From: Myxococcota bacterium
GTDB taxonomy: Bacteria > Myxococcota > XYA12-FULL-58-9 > JALHOP01
DNA: 64,000 bases
Direction of reading: 5' to 3'
NCBI GenBank assembly: GCA_022842935.1
Contig: JALHOP010000018.1
Span: 40,143 to 104,142, forward strand
The notes under the pieces were generated by a model. It saw only the letters and a program-made list of their open reading frames with translations. It did no database searches and had not been told where the DNA came from. Of the stretch, positions 1-8,289 are shown one piece after another. The position numbers and the translations under genes were made by a program. Numbering within the stretch: position 1 is the first letter of the stretch; the number at the start of each line of letters is the position of its first letter.

Positions 1-77
1 GCACGGTCGCGTGGATCGCGAGCGAGGTCCACGAGTGGTGCGCCAGGCGCGCTGCGCAAGCTCGAGGTGGCGCATGA
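1..77 (+). CDS. AlpA-family phage transcriptional regulator, C-terminal end (cut by window start)
   Basis: Only the last 24 codons are present, in the frame beginning at base 3. The residues TVAWIASEVHEW followed by an Arg/Ala-rich tail match the usual C-terminus of AlpA/excisionase-type winged-helix proteins, where a 'V-A-W-x-x-S-E-V-x-x-W' strand-helix closes the domain. Such proteins control excision or early genes of prophages and P4-like elements. The stop codon at 75-77 overlaps the next ATG at 74 (ATGA), so the two genes are translationally coupled. The call rests on a short C-terminal match. Confidence 0.6.
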   Translation, partial: TVAWIASEVHEWCARRAAQARGGA

Positions 78-835
78 GCGCTACCGCGGACACCCACCAC
101 CGCAGTCGTTTCATCAGCATCCATTGCCCGAACCATGAAGACCGCAACCCGTCGGCTTGGCGGAACCTCGACACCGGCGCCGAGGGTTGCCGCAAGCCTT
201 CGTGCGGCTATCGATTGCCCGGCGACCCCGGGCCTGTAGCTCGCGCGACCCTCGCGAAAGTTCCCGATAGTGTCGCGAATCCTCGCGAGTGTCTCGACGA
301 GATCACCATCGCCGAGGTCACCACCCCGTGCGACCAAAACACCCTCGTCGAGCTGATGCTCGCGCAGCGTGGTATCGACACTGGCACGGCGTTCGAGCTC
401 GGCCTCCGCGCTCGTCGCATCCGCGGCGAGGACTGGCTCGTTTTCGTGTACCGCGACTCCCTCGGCCGTCCGCTCTACCTGAAGCACCGAAAGGCCGACG
501 GCTCGAAGCGCTCGATGTTCCGCTATCCGAGCCGCGTGGAGAGCGCTCTGTTCAATCTCCCCGAGCTGGCTGCGCTCGCAGACAATGACGAGCCGATGGT
601 CGTCGAGGGTGAGTGCGACGTGGCGGCGCTGTACCAGGTGAACGTTCGCGGCGTGGTCAGCGTCCCCGATGGTGCGGGGTCGCGGATCACCGATGCGCTT
701 CTCGCGCCACTGTTTCGCTTCCCTCGCATCCTCATCGGAACCGACTGCGACGAGGACGGTGAACGCCTCGCCTGCGCACTTGTGGCTCGCCTGCCGCACG
801 CGCAGTGCCGCCGGGTGAACTGGAGGTCCGCTTGA
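74..835 (+). CDS. Zinc-finger/Toprim primase-like protein of a mobile element
   Basis: The protein has 253 residues. A CHC2-like zinc site is visible near the N-terminus (C18, H21, C39, C44, starting CPNH), and a Toprim domain fills the C-terminal third: the catalytic Glu lies in VEGECD (about 177-182) and the acidic cluster in DCDEDG (about 224-229). This is the layout of primases and primase-helicases of phages and satellites, which prime DNA replication. The ATG at 74 is preferred because it overlaps the upstream stop and has a GAGG ribosome site 6 bases before it. The protein is shorter than DnaG and carries no helicase domain; the ATPase is in the next gene. Confidence 0.8.
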   Translation: MSATADTHHRSRFISIHCPNHEDRNPSAWRNLDTGAEGCRKPSCGYRLPGDPGPVARATLAKVPDSVANPRECLDEITIAEVTTPCDQNTLVELMLAQRGIDTGTAFELGLRARRIRGEDWLVFVYRDSLGRPLYLKHRKADGSKRSMFRYPSRVESALFNLPELAALADNDEPMVVEGECDVAALYQVNVRGVVSVPDGAGSRITDALLAPLFRFPRILIGTDCDEDGERLACALVARLPHAQCRRVNWRSA

Positions 836-2097
836 GCGCACCGACCGCCAAGGCAAGCAAGGATGCGGGCGACATCGTGAAGCGTCTCGCCACACAGCCA
901 GCGGAGGCACGCCGCGCGATCACGCACCTCGTCGAACTCGCTGAGCCGATTGCTGCGGCATCGCCGAAGGCGCCTTTCGCGATCAAGGTTTTCACTGGAA
1001 CGCCCGCGCCAGCACGGTGGGTCTTTCCGGGGCTTATCGAGCAAGGCACGTGCGCCGCACTGGTTGCCGAGCCGAAGGCCTGCAAGACGTGGTTCGTCTA
1101 CGATCTCGGCATCGCGCTAGCGACGGGGCAAGCGTTCCTCGGCTGCGCGCCAGCAGTGCGTGGCCCGACGCTGTTTGTCTCGCCTGAAGGCTCCGACCGC
1201 TCGCGACACGCGCGCATCGTCGGCCTTTGTTGGGGCAGGGGGGTCGAGCCCGCGGACGTCCTGCCGTCGATGTTCTTCCTGGACGAGCGTCTGGACCTGG
1301 CGATTGCCGACCACGCCGAGCGCCTCGGCGCGACCATCGACGCGACCGGCGCCTTGCTCGTGGTGGTGGACCCGCTCGCGAACGCGGCGACGGGCATCGA
1401 TGAGAACAGCGCCGGCGACGTGATGCGGGTCCTCGGGCCCCTGCGGGATGTCATCGCGGCGCGGCCGCACTGCGCGTTGATCCTGGTCCACCACACGCAC
1501 AAGGGTGCGAAGGATGGCTCTCGGAGTCTGAGCATCCGCGGCTCGAGCGCCATCAACGGATGGCAGGACACGCTGATCACGATCCGCCGAGCCGACGATG
1601 ACTCCGCCGGCCCGCGGCGCGTGGACATCGCCCACCGCGATGCCGCAGCACCCGAGCCGGTTGGCTTCGAGCTCCACCACGGACCGTCGGACATTGGTCC
1701 CGAAATCGAATGGTTTCGACTCAGCCGCTGTGAGGTTCCGTCAATCGGAACGACGCGGAACGCGAAACCCAGGGATGAGAAGAGCATTCTCGATGCGGTT
1801 GCCGAGGTGCTCAGCGACGAGCCGCAAGCCCAGGCGACCATCAGCCGGCGCGTGGGCAAGGGGAACGCGAAGGTCGGCGAGGCTCTGAAAGAACTCGAGC
1901 TGGTCGGTCGCGCGTTCCACGAGAAGCGCGGTTGGCGTTCGGCGCTCGTTCCCACCGAGCCGGAACGACCGGAACGACAGAACTCCGCCCAATCATCCCC
2001 GAATCGTTCCGGCGTTCTCCCCCCTTTAGGGGGAACGCAGAACGGAACGATGGGGACCGGAACGCTCGAAACCACCCCCGAGGAGAGGAACCAGTGA
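832..2097 (+). CDS. RepA-like/AAA_25 ATPase (replicative helicase-like)
   Basis: This 421-residue RecA-fold ATPase has a P-loop at about residues 79-86 (AEPKACKT), Walker B (LLVVVD, about 175-180), a histidine-rich motif (LVHHTHKG, about 218-225) and the RGSSAI sensor typical of RepA-type and phage replication ATPases. It probably acts with the Toprim protein just upstream in replication of the element. The TTG start at 832 overlaps the upstream TGA and follows a GGAGG at 822-826, so it is preferred over a GTG at 805. The glycine usually placed before the P-loop Lys is Cys here. The C-terminus is winged-helix-like and ends in a low-complexity tail. Confidence 0.78.
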   Translation: MSAPTAKASKDAGDIVKRLATQPAEARRAITHLVELAEPIAAASPKAPFAIKVFTGTPAPARWVFPGLIEQGTCAALVAEPKACKTWFVYDLGIALATGQAFLGCAPAVRGPTLFVSPEGSDRSRHARIVGLCWGRGVEPADVLPSMFFLDERLDLAIADHAERLGATIDATGALLVVVDPLANAATGIDENSAGDVMRVLGPLRDVIAARPHCALILVHHTHKGAKDGSRSLSIRGSSAINGWQDTLITIRRADDDSAGPRRVDIAHRDAAAPEPVGFELHHGPSDIGPEIEWFRLSRCEVPSIGTTRNAKPRDEKSILDAVAEVLSDEPQAQATISRRVGKGNAKVGEALKELELVGRAFHEKRGWRSALVPTEPERPERQNSAQSSPNRSGVLPPLGGTQNGTMGTGTLETTPEERNQ

Positions 2098-2438
2098 GCT
2101 TGTCTCAGCTTCAAACCGTCGGCGTCCGGCCTCATCGCCAGGACCCCAAGTCGGAGCCGCGGAGTCGCTACGTCATCGGTCTCGTCACCCAGCCGCTCAA
2201 TAAGGTCGGCCTCCGCGTTGTTGCCCATGGCGCGCAACGCCCCGACGACCCGGTCACCTGGATCATGCACTTCATCACAGACGCCGACACGCAGCTCGCA
2301 ACGTTCCTCCGCAGGAAGCGGAGCGAGGGCGTCATTGCCAAGGACGCCGTCGGCGAGGTGCATCGCTTCGAGACCTACGCCGAAGCCGTCGAGGCCCTGT
2401 GCCCATGGACGCGCGCACGTCGAGGCGGCGGGCAGTGA
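2094..2438 (+). CDS. Hypothetical protein in replication operon
   Basis: I do not recognise this 114-residue soluble protein. The GTG start overlaps the stop of the RepA-like gene (GTGA) and is preceded by a strong GAGGAGAGG site. No membrane segment is present. An 'ITDADTQLATFLRRKRSEG' stretch suggests an alpha-helical core, and the C-terminus is Arg/Gly-rich. Its position suggests an accessory role in the element's replication or early control, which is inference only. Confidence 0.6.
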   Translation: MSLSQLQTVGVRPHRQDPKSEPRSRYVIGLVTQPLNKVGLRVVAHGAQRPDDPVTWIMHFITDADTQLATFLRRKRSEGVIAKDAVGEVHRFETYAEAVEALCPWTRARRGGGQ

Positions 2439-2779
2439 ACACCGAGCAGCACACCACCCCAGCAGCGCAGGAGCAGACCATCAAAGCCTCGAGCTACACC
2501 GTCGTCGTTGCACCTAACGCCATGGCTGTCGGCGGCAAGCGGACCAGGCACATCCCGCAGCGCACCCCTGGTCGAGACCTCGTGCTCGTGATCGCGGACC
2601 ATGGGTCCGAGGAAAACCAGCACCTCGAACGCATGGCTGTCGGTCGACTTCGCCGAGCGGGGCTCCTCGCCTGGCACGCGAGCGCCACGACACGCGTCAC
2701 ATTGCCCGACTCACCGGACTGGGAGGCGATGCTCGAGGCGGTCATCGAGAAGCACTCACTCTCGAAAGGGCTGCGGTGA
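2435..2779 (+). CDS. Hypothetical protein
   Basis: This 114-residue protein of unknown function starts at a GTG that overlaps the upstream stop codon (GTGA). Its N-terminus is disordered and Thr/Gln-rich. A compact alpha/beta-looking middle follows (DLVLVIADHG, then LERMAVGRLRRAGLL and ATTRVTLP), and the end is helical. No catalytic motif was seen. It is part of the translationally coupled early operon. Confidence 0.55.
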   Translation: MNTEQHTTPAAQEQTIKASSYTVVVAPNAMAVGGKRTRHIPQRTPGRDLVLVIADHGSEENQHLERMAVGRLRRAGLLAWHASATTRVTLPDSPDWEAMLEAVIEKHSLSKGLR

Positions 2780-3339
2780 TGGCGACGACACCGCAAGCAA
2801 CCCACCCAGAACGCACGGAGAACGACGCGGCGACGTCGGGCCGACACGCGGAGACCCCGAGAGCGCGAACGCAACAGAGCGCGTCGGTGCGCAAAGGGCG
2901 GGGCGTCCGCGATGGCGGGGAGGGTGATTTTTTTCCGAGGGGGGGCACCTCGCGAGGCGCTGGGGTGCCCTCCCGCGAATGGCGTGGCGGATCGGATTTT
3001 GCCCCTCGCCTCCGCGGTCGGGGAAAGAAGGTCCGTTTTCCCGTTCCGGATTTGCTTGAGCGTCACGCCGCGCTCACTGCGCGCTACCAGGCCGACTCGC
3101 CGTTCGCTGACGGGCTGTTGAAGGAGATTCTGGCAAGCGGGCTGGCGACCCTGGTCCTTCTGTTCAACGTCCTTCGGTGTAAGAAGGCCGCGGGCGTGCT
3201 CAAGGCGGACGAGCGCCGCGCAGCGCCAGGCATCATCGCCGAGCTCTGGCGTCACGCCGAAGCTCTAGAGGTCCACGACCCTCGCGAATCACCGTCGGAC
3301 GAGCACCTGCCGCGCGCTCGCGGCCGGAGGCGGCGATGA
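2776..3339 (+). CDS. Hypothetical protein with disordered N-terminal half
   Basis: The gene begins at GTG 2776 (or ATG 2779), again overlapping the preceding stop. The first ~85 residues are low-complexity and rich in Arg, Gly, Thr and Glu. The C-terminal ~100 residues are helical (DLLERHAALTARYQAD, then GLLKEILASGLATLVLLFNVL) and resemble the next gene's product in length and helix pattern. A run of seven T (2928-2934) followed by a run of seven G (2939-2945) sits inside the coding region and could be an indel hot spot, so the join between the two halves should be treated with caution. Confidence 0.5.
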   Translation: MMATTPQATHPERTENDAATSGRHAETPRARTQQSASVRKGRGVRDGGEGDFFPRGGTSRGAGVPSREWRGGSDFAPRLRGRGKKVRFPVPDLLERHAALTARYQADSPFADGLLKEILASGLATLVLLFNVLRCKKAAGVLKADERRAAPGIIAELWRHAEALEVHDPRESPSDEHLPRARGRRRR

Positions 3340-3632
3340 TCCGCAGCGCCAAGGAAGCCCTCGAGATCCTGAAGCGCGAGGATGCGTTCGCTGCGCGCTG
3401 TCGCAACGAGTCTCCAGGTGCGGACGGCATCGCGAAAGACATCTTCGCGTCGCTTCTGGCCGGCGAGTTCACCCGCCTCCAGCTACTTCGCGAGGACATT
3501 GCCGAGGGGACAAGCACTGCCGAGGGCGCCCGGTTTGTCCTGCAAGCCGCGGCCAACGTCCGGCGCTCAGCGGCATCCCTCAGGCTCACGCTGTCCAAGA
3601 GGCCCATCACGGACGAGGAGCTCCTCGGATGA
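3336..3632 (+). CDS. Hypothetical small helical protein
   Basis: This 98-residue, all-helical protein starts at an ATG overlapping the upstream TGA (ATGA), with GGAGG at 3326-3330. The segment AKDIFASLLAGEFTRLQLLRED resembles the C-terminal half of the preceding protein (ADGLLKEILASGLATLVLL), so the two may be diverged paralogues. Function is unknown. Gene order suggests an early or middle gene of the element. Confidence 0.6.
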   Translation: MIRSAKEALEILKREDAFAARCRNESPGADGIAKDIFASLLAGEFTRLQLLREDIAEGTSTAEGARFVLQAAANVRRSAASLRLTLSKRPITDEELLG

Positions 3633-3763
3633 AGTCGCGCCCTCACCGCCGATGGCCGCGCCTCGTGCGCCAGCTCGTGATCGGCCTCGCATTGATTCGA
3701 AGCGCTATCGGCATCGGCCGGGGCGCGTCGGTGGAAGCACAACCAACAAGGAGAAAGTCATGA
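3629..3763 (+). CDS. Predicted 44-residue membrane or basic peptide
   Basis: This small reading frame starts at an ATG overlapping the upstream stop (ATGA, 3629-3632). It ends in a TGA that overlaps the next gene's ATG (3760-3763). Repeated GAG codons just upstream give a plausible ribosome site. The product has a basic N-terminus (KSRPHRRWPRLVRQ), one hydrophobic segment (LVIGLALIRSAIGIG) and a basic tail. Perfect overlap at both ends is the main evidence that it is translated. A role in the membrane, for example holin-like, is only a guess. Confidence 0.5.
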   Translation: MKSRPHRRWPRLVRQLVIGLALIRSAIGIGRGASVEAQPTRRKS

Positions 3764-4293
3764 CGGACGTAGCAAGTAACGAAGTCGAAGCTCGCCTCGA
3801 GAAGCAACGCGTCGAAGCGCAGGCACGCTACCAGCGGAGCGCCGGCCAGGCTGCTCACGCCGCGGAGAAGGACGTTCAGGAGCGCCGCGAGACCATCGAG
3901 CGCGCGCGTCGGCGGCTCGTGCCAGGTCTCACGCCGGACGAAGCGAACGCAGACCTCACCGAGCTCAACGCACGCACCCCGCGCGAAGTCTCGGCGCTCG
4001 AGCTGCATACCGCGATGGGCCGAGGCGCCGAAGCGCGCGCGGAGTACGAGGCCGCTCTGGCACACGAGGCGGAGTGTGCGGAGGCAGTTCACAAGGCGGA
4101 GCTTATGGTCGCCGAATGCCCGCCGGGCGATCGAGTCGGCGCGACCGTACGGCTGTCGCAGGCACACACGACGCACGACAGCGCCGTCTACCGCGTTCGC
4201 ACCGCCGGCGCGCAGCTCGAGCAGGCAAAGCAGCAGCTGCGCGTTGCCCGCGACAACGACGCGAAGGCCCTCGCCGCTATCGCGAACAAATAG
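3760..4293 (+). CDS. Coiled-coil hypothetical protein
   Basis: The ATG at 3760 has AAGGAG (3748-3753) at good spacing. The 177-residue product is almost entirely charged helix with Ala/Glu/Arg heptads (EARLEKQRVEAQARYQRS, AHEAECAEAVHKAELMV, AGAQLEQAKQQLRVARDND). This is typical of long coiled coils such as phage scaffolding or tail-associated proteins, but no family was recognised. It is followed by a short gap and two more small genes ahead of the tail genes. Confidence 0.6.
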   Translation: MTDVASNEVEARLEKQRVEAQARYQRSAGQAAHAAEKDVQERRETIERARRRLVPGLTPDEANADLTELNARTPREVSALELHTAMGRGAEARAEYEAALAHEAECAEAVHKAELMVAECPPGDRVGATVRLSQAHTTHDSAVYRVRTAGAQLEQAKQQLRVARDNDAKALAAIANK

Positions 4294-4361
4294 TCTTTTC
4301 GGGCGCGTCGCCTTCGTCATGGTGACGGGGGCGTCGCATCCGAACCCAGGGAACGGAGCAG

Positions 4362-4559
4362 ATGCAGATGACACGGAATCTCGACGACGGTCAGCGCGCA
4401 GCGAACAAAGTGATGGGTATCAACGACGATGCCTTCAAGGTCATGGAACAAGTCCGCGGCGCCCTCAGCAACGGAAGCTTCATCTTGAAGGACGGCACCA
4501 CCGTCACCTCGGCGGAGCTCCGCGCGATGATCGAGGAAGCGCGACGGCGCGGCTCGTGA
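4362..4559 (+). CDS. Hypothetical protein, 65 residues
   Basis: This small acidic/basic helical protein has no recognised domain. ATG 4362 or ATG 4368 can serve as start; GGAG lies at 4354-4357. The pattern 'FILKDGTTVTSAELRAMIEEARRR' looks like a short strand followed by a helix. It lies between the coiled-coil gene and the tail genes on the same strand. Confidence 0.5.
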   Translation: MQMTRNLDDGQRAANKVMGINDDAFKVMEQVRGALSNGSFILKDGTTVTSAELRAMIEEARRRGS

Positions 4560-4624
4560 GGCTCAAGCTCAGCGCTACCCGGCGCACTCAAAGCGAACCG
4601 ACGAAACGCAACGAGGAGAATTCA

Positions 4625-4768
4625 ATGCCGTACCTTCCGACCAGACGAGAGCTCGCCAACATCAGCGCCCACGTTAGCGCGCCAACCATTCGCATCGAGC
4701 GGGACCCGCGGCTGCAACGCATCCTGCCCGACCTCCGCGCTGCCGAGGTTGCGCTGTCGAAGACCTGA
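4625..4768 (+). CDS. Hypothetical protein, 47 residues
   Basis: A strong GAGGAG site lies about 8 bases before this ATG. The product starts MPYLPTRRELANISAHV and has no membrane segment or recognised motif. The ribosome site and the co-directional context are the evidence. The following 138 bases up to the tail gene hold no further gene I can support. Confidence 0.45.
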   Translation: MPYLPTRRELANISAHVSAPTIRIERDPRLQRILPDLRAAEVALSKT

Positions 4769-4906
4769 GCCAAGGAACCGCGCGGCGTTTCGGCGTTGTC
4801 CGCTGAAGCGTCGCGCGGCTCGATGCTCGGCACAACAACAGAGAGATCGACAACCGAAGGGTAGCACAGCGGCACGACCGCGCGCACCCCACAGGAACGA
4901 ACGAAC

Positions 4907-7114
4907 ATGCTCACGCTCCCAGCGGCACTCACAGCGGCGCTCCAGCAAGGGACGATCGACGTCGTCCACTACGTGAAGATCCAGGTCAAGGGCGGCGGAA
5001 CCTACGAAGCCTCGACGCGCAACTGGGCGGGCTACCTTCCAAGCATTGACGACGTCACCCCGTTCTCGACGTCGGTGGACCCGATGACGCGTGAAAGCAA
5101 AGTCGGCAACTTCGCGATCACGTCGGCGCCTGACGGTTGGCTCCTCGACATCGCGTGCGCGAACCAGCTCAAGGGAGCTGAGATCACTGTTCTCTGGGGC
5201 GACATGTCAGCGGGCAGCGTCGCAGACCTCGCCCCAAAGTTCCTCGGTACGATCGAGAACGTCCTACCCGACGCGGTCAGCAACACTGTGGTTCTGTCCT
5301 GCAAGGACTACCTCTCATCGATCCTGGACGTCGAAATCGTCGGGCGATGGCTGAACATGCACCCGCTTGAGATCATCGAGCAGATTCTGACGACGCCGAC
5401 CGCCGGCGGCGGACTAGGTATCGACGCATCGCGGATCGATCTCACGAGCCTGGACCCCGCGTCGCACGATGCGATCAGGCACTTCGTTGTGTCGCGCGGC
5501 ACGATTTCCGACCTGTACAAAGACACGTCGGTATCGTCCCCGACCTCGGCGAAGCAGCTGATCGACGACTTGGCGAAGCTGATGGACGGGCAGCTCATGT
5601 GCCGCGAAGACGGTCTGATCCGCTTCCACCGCTTCGAGGCGGGTGCCGCTGTCGTCGACAACTGGACAGACGACGACTTTATCGACCCGCCGCGCCTCGA
5701 AGACCTCGACGGCAATACGCGAAACCGCATTACGCTGGAGTTCAATCAGCTCTCGGAGGTGGGTGGCCTCAATCGCTACAACAACGAAGTGATCACGCCG
5801 ACGGCGATGGTCTACCGGCGCACGAACGTCGATGCAGCCGATGACATTGCATCACCAAACCAGACCCAGCGCATCATCGATGAGAACTTCACGACGCCGT
5901 GGATCGAGGGCGACGCGACGATCAGCGAGTACTACTTCGAGATCGGCGGCGACCAGGTCGCAAGGCCAGAGGGCATCCCCGCGAGCCTAGGGCCTGGCGA
6001 TGAGTTCGGCCTCGATGGGGGGATGTTCCACGCGTTCTGCGGAACACGCGTGCCGAACTTTACGACAGGCCTCGGACTCTTCGAGCCCACGCTGAAGCTC
6101 GATGATGATCACTGGGCATACATCCGCCTCAATCAGGAGATCATCGCGGTCGATCGGTGCGTCATCGACGGGCGCTTCGTTCTTCATGTCTTCGACTCGG
6201 AGTCGACGAGCACGGTCGTGGACCTAATCGGGTACGCGAAGAGCGCGCTCCCGGGCGGCGCAACCTTCCGCATTGCGCAGCGGGGATGCTTCGGCACCCC
6301 GATACAAGATCACGAAGGGCCTCCGGCGCGCGCTGACCTCGACTACCGCACCATGGGCACCATCGCGCGAGACGTAACCATCCCGGTGTTCTTCGTGAAT
6401 GCCAAGATCGCGCGCTTTGCGAGGGGGGCACCAAAAATAACGGTCAGCACGCCGCATACGAAATACGCGGTGCAGGTAGGCGACATCGTCACCCTGACGA
6501 CAACTGACGTGAAGTACTACGGCCGCTTGAGCGGACTCGACACCACCGACAAGTGGGAGATCGTCGGCAAGGAAGACAACATCTTCGCCGACGAGCCGCA
6601 CATCAAGTGGACGCTCGTTAAAGCGTACGAGGGCGACGGGACCGCAGAGCCAATCGACACATACAACGACCGCATTGGGAGTCGGGACAACGACACGAGC
6701 TATCGCCGCAGGACCACCGACGCGACGAACGAGAACGTCCGTCAGCCGAAGTTCAACGGCGGCGAGATCGCCCACTCCGATACGCTCGAGATCGAAGTTG
6801 ACGAGCACATCATGACGAGCGGCAGCGGTGGCCGCTACGTCCCCGCCCGCACAATCCCGGTTGAGGCCGACAAGGACACCTACGTCTATCGCAACGAGCT
6901 GACCAACACGATCAACACCGTGGCGGTCGACCACGGTGATCCCGAACCGGCGGTGCCGCCCGGAAACGCGCGGATCGCGACCGTCATCGCGGATGGTACT
7001 GACGTCACGGGGATCCAGGATAGCCGCAACATCAATGAGCCCGTGACCAACGATGCGGTGACGTCGTTGGCCAACCGCGGGCTTCAGCCGAACCGCGCGT
7101 TTGGAGGGAGATAG
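4907..7114 (+). CDS. Putative phage tail hub/baseplate protein
   Basis: The product is a 735-residue, beta-rich protein without a signal peptide. Its N-terminal ~170 residues have the feel of tail-hub proteins (gp27-like or siphophage tail-tip): 'DGWLLDIACANQLKGAEITVLWG', then 'FLGTIENV', then a short 'VVLSCKDYLSSIL' strand-helix. The middle contains a possible second hub-like domain and oligonucleotide-fold-like strands (VQVGDIVTLTTTDVKYYGRL), and the end has a Pro-rich spacer. It is followed two bases later by the tail-fibre gene, which supports a distal tail position. No tape-measure or tube protein is nearby. The family assignment is by resemblance only. Confidence 0.55.
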   Translation: MLTLPAALTAALQQGTIDVVHYVKIQVKGGGTYEASTRNWAGYLPSIDDVTPFSTSVDPMTRESKVGNFAITSAPDGWLLDIACANQLKGAEITVLWGDMSAGSVADLAPKFLGTIENVLPDAVSNTVVLSCKDYLSSILDVEIVGRWLNMHPLEIIEQILTTPTAGGGLGIDASRIDLTSLDPASHDAIRHFVVSRGTISDLYKDTSVSSPTSAKQLIDDLAKLMDGQLMCREDGLIRFHRFEAGAAVVDNWTDDDFIDPPRLEDLDGNTRNRITLEFNQLSEVGGLNRYNNEVITPTAMVYRRTNVDAADDIASPNQTQRIIDENFTTPWIEGDATISEYYFEIGGDQVARPEGIPASLGPGDEFGLDGGMFHAFCGTRVPNFTTGLGLFEPTLKLDDDHWAYIRLNQEIIAVDRCVIDGRFVLHVFDSESTSTVVDLIGYAKSALPGGATFRIAQRGCFGTPIQDHEGPPARADLDYRTMGTIARDVTIPVFFVNAKIARFARGAPKITVSTPHTKYAVQVGDIVTLTTTDVKYYGRLSGLDTTDKWEIVGKEDNIFADEPHIKWTLVKAYEGDGTAEPIDTYNDRIGSRDNDTSYRRRTTDATNENVRQPKFNGGEIAHSDTLEIEVDEHIMTSGSGGRYVPARTIPVEADKDTYVYRNELTNTINTVAVDHGDPEPAVPPGNARIATVIADGTDVTGIQDSRNINEPVTNDAVTSLANRGLQPNRAFGGR

Positions 7115-7116
7115 CC

Positions 7117-8046
7117 ATGCCGCAACTTAGACCACCGCCGGGCTGGCGTGCGGCCGACCCCGCAACACCGAACACACCCACGACGTGGTGGGGCACGAAG
7201 ATCGACACCGACGAGAACGTCGCCAAGACCGGCTGGCGTAGCGTCGTCTTCTACCCGGACACATCGGGAACCTACTACCTCATTTCAGACAAGCTGATCC
7301 CGGTGGACCCTGGCCAGCGCCTTCTCGCCAGGTCGACGTTCCTCAACGACGACATGGATGTAGCAGAGTCGCTGTTCATCACCGGCGTCGCTCTTTACGA
7401 GGCCGATGGCGACTACATCGGCATCGCGAAAACGGACAACTACGGCATGGCGATCGACGCCGCGATCGCCGCAGCGACAAACAACAAGTGGATGAACATG
7501 ACCGCCCACGCGAACGTCAACGACTTCGCGAACGCGGTCTACGCGCGCACGGTCATCGGTGTTGCCCACACGGGGGGCGACACGAACACGATCTGGGTCG
7601 ACAGCGCGGACATCGTCATCGAGCCGCCGTTGCAGATCATGACGCGAGAGGCGTCGGCCTCGTTCGGTGCGGGTGGAACCCAGGAGATCGGACTCACCGC
7701 CGCCCTCATTAACGCCGATGGGTTCTTCATCGCGAGCTCGGGCTTCGCTGTCTGCCTCGTTGGTGGAACCTACGTCATGACAGGGCAGGTCGAGGTCACC
7801 CTCGCAGACGCTATTTCGGCGCACGCCATTTTGCGCAAGGGCGTCTATACGGCGGGGTCTCCCACGTTCACGACGTTCGCGCGCGGCGACGAACTCCATT
7901 TCCGCACAGGAAACCTCTCCCGCTGGGCGTCTGTCACCGGGGTCGAGCGCTTCAACCCCGGCGACATCTTGATTCTCGGCCTCTCCACAACTGGCTCCGG
8001 GTCGCTCGCGGACGCCAAGCTCAGCGCGGTGCGGGTGGGCGCATGA
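7117..8046 (+). CDS. Putative tail fibre/receptor-binding protein with C1q-like C-terminal domain
   Basis: This 309-residue protein has GGAGGGAG before its ATG, inside the end of the tail-hub gene. Residues about 20-170 form a jelly-roll-like region (GTYYLISDKLIPVDPGQRL, FITGVALYEADGDYIG). Residues about 180-308 resemble a TNF/C1q-type trimeric fold, with strands ending in 'VERFNPGDILILGLSTTGSGSLAD'. C1q-like tips occur in phage and bacterial adhesive fibres that bind surface sugars. Together with the hub gene it looks like a host-recognition module. Confidence 0.55.
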   Translation: MPQLRPPPGWRAADPATPNTPTTWWGTKIDTDENVAKTGWRSVVFYPDTSGTYYLISDKLIPVDPGQRLLARSTFLNDDMDVAESLFITGVALYEADGDYIGIAKTDNYGMAIDAAIAAATNNKWMNMTAHANVNDFANAVYARTVIGVAHTGGDTNTIWVDSADIVIEPPLQIMTREASASFGAGGTQEIGLTAALINADGFFIASSGFAVCLVGGTYVMTGQVEVTLADAISAHAILRKGVYTAGSPTFTTFARGDELHFRTGNLSRWASVTGVERFNPGDILILGLSTTGSGSLADAKLSAVRVGA

Positions 8047-8285
8047 ACACGCAGGACAAACCGGCTTTCTTCGAGGCCTACGGCGACGGGTTCTCAGCGG
8101 CAATCGTCGTCAAGGCAACATCCACCAGCGCGCTCGCACTCAGGCGCCTTGCGGCGAGCGGCAAGGCCTCTCGTTTCTCGATGCCATATGGCGGAAATCT
8201 CGCATTCCACCCCGCGGCACAGGTGAGGGAGATCTCCGAAGAGCGGTATCGAGAGCTCATCGCCGACACCAAGGGTCTCAACTGA
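8043..8285 (+). CDS. Hypothetical protein, 80 residues
   Basis: The ATG overlaps the stop of the fibre gene (ATGA), so it is probably co-translated with it. The small alpha/beta protein contains 'GDGFSAAIVVKATSTSALALRRLAASG' and ends 'ISEERYRELIADTKGLN'. Position after a receptor-binding gene would suit a fibre chaperone or assembly helper, but nothing in the sequence proves it. Confidence 0.55.
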   Translation: MNTQDKPAFFEAYGDGFSAAIVVKATSTSALALRRLAASGKASRFSMPYGGNLAFHPAAQVREISEERYRELIADTKGLN

Positions 8286-8289
8286 GGAG

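Noticed and set aside
1098..2363. Long minus-strand open frame opposite the RepA-like gene
   Set aside because: It mirrors the codon pattern of the clear ATPase gene, is Arg/Ser-rich and has no motif.
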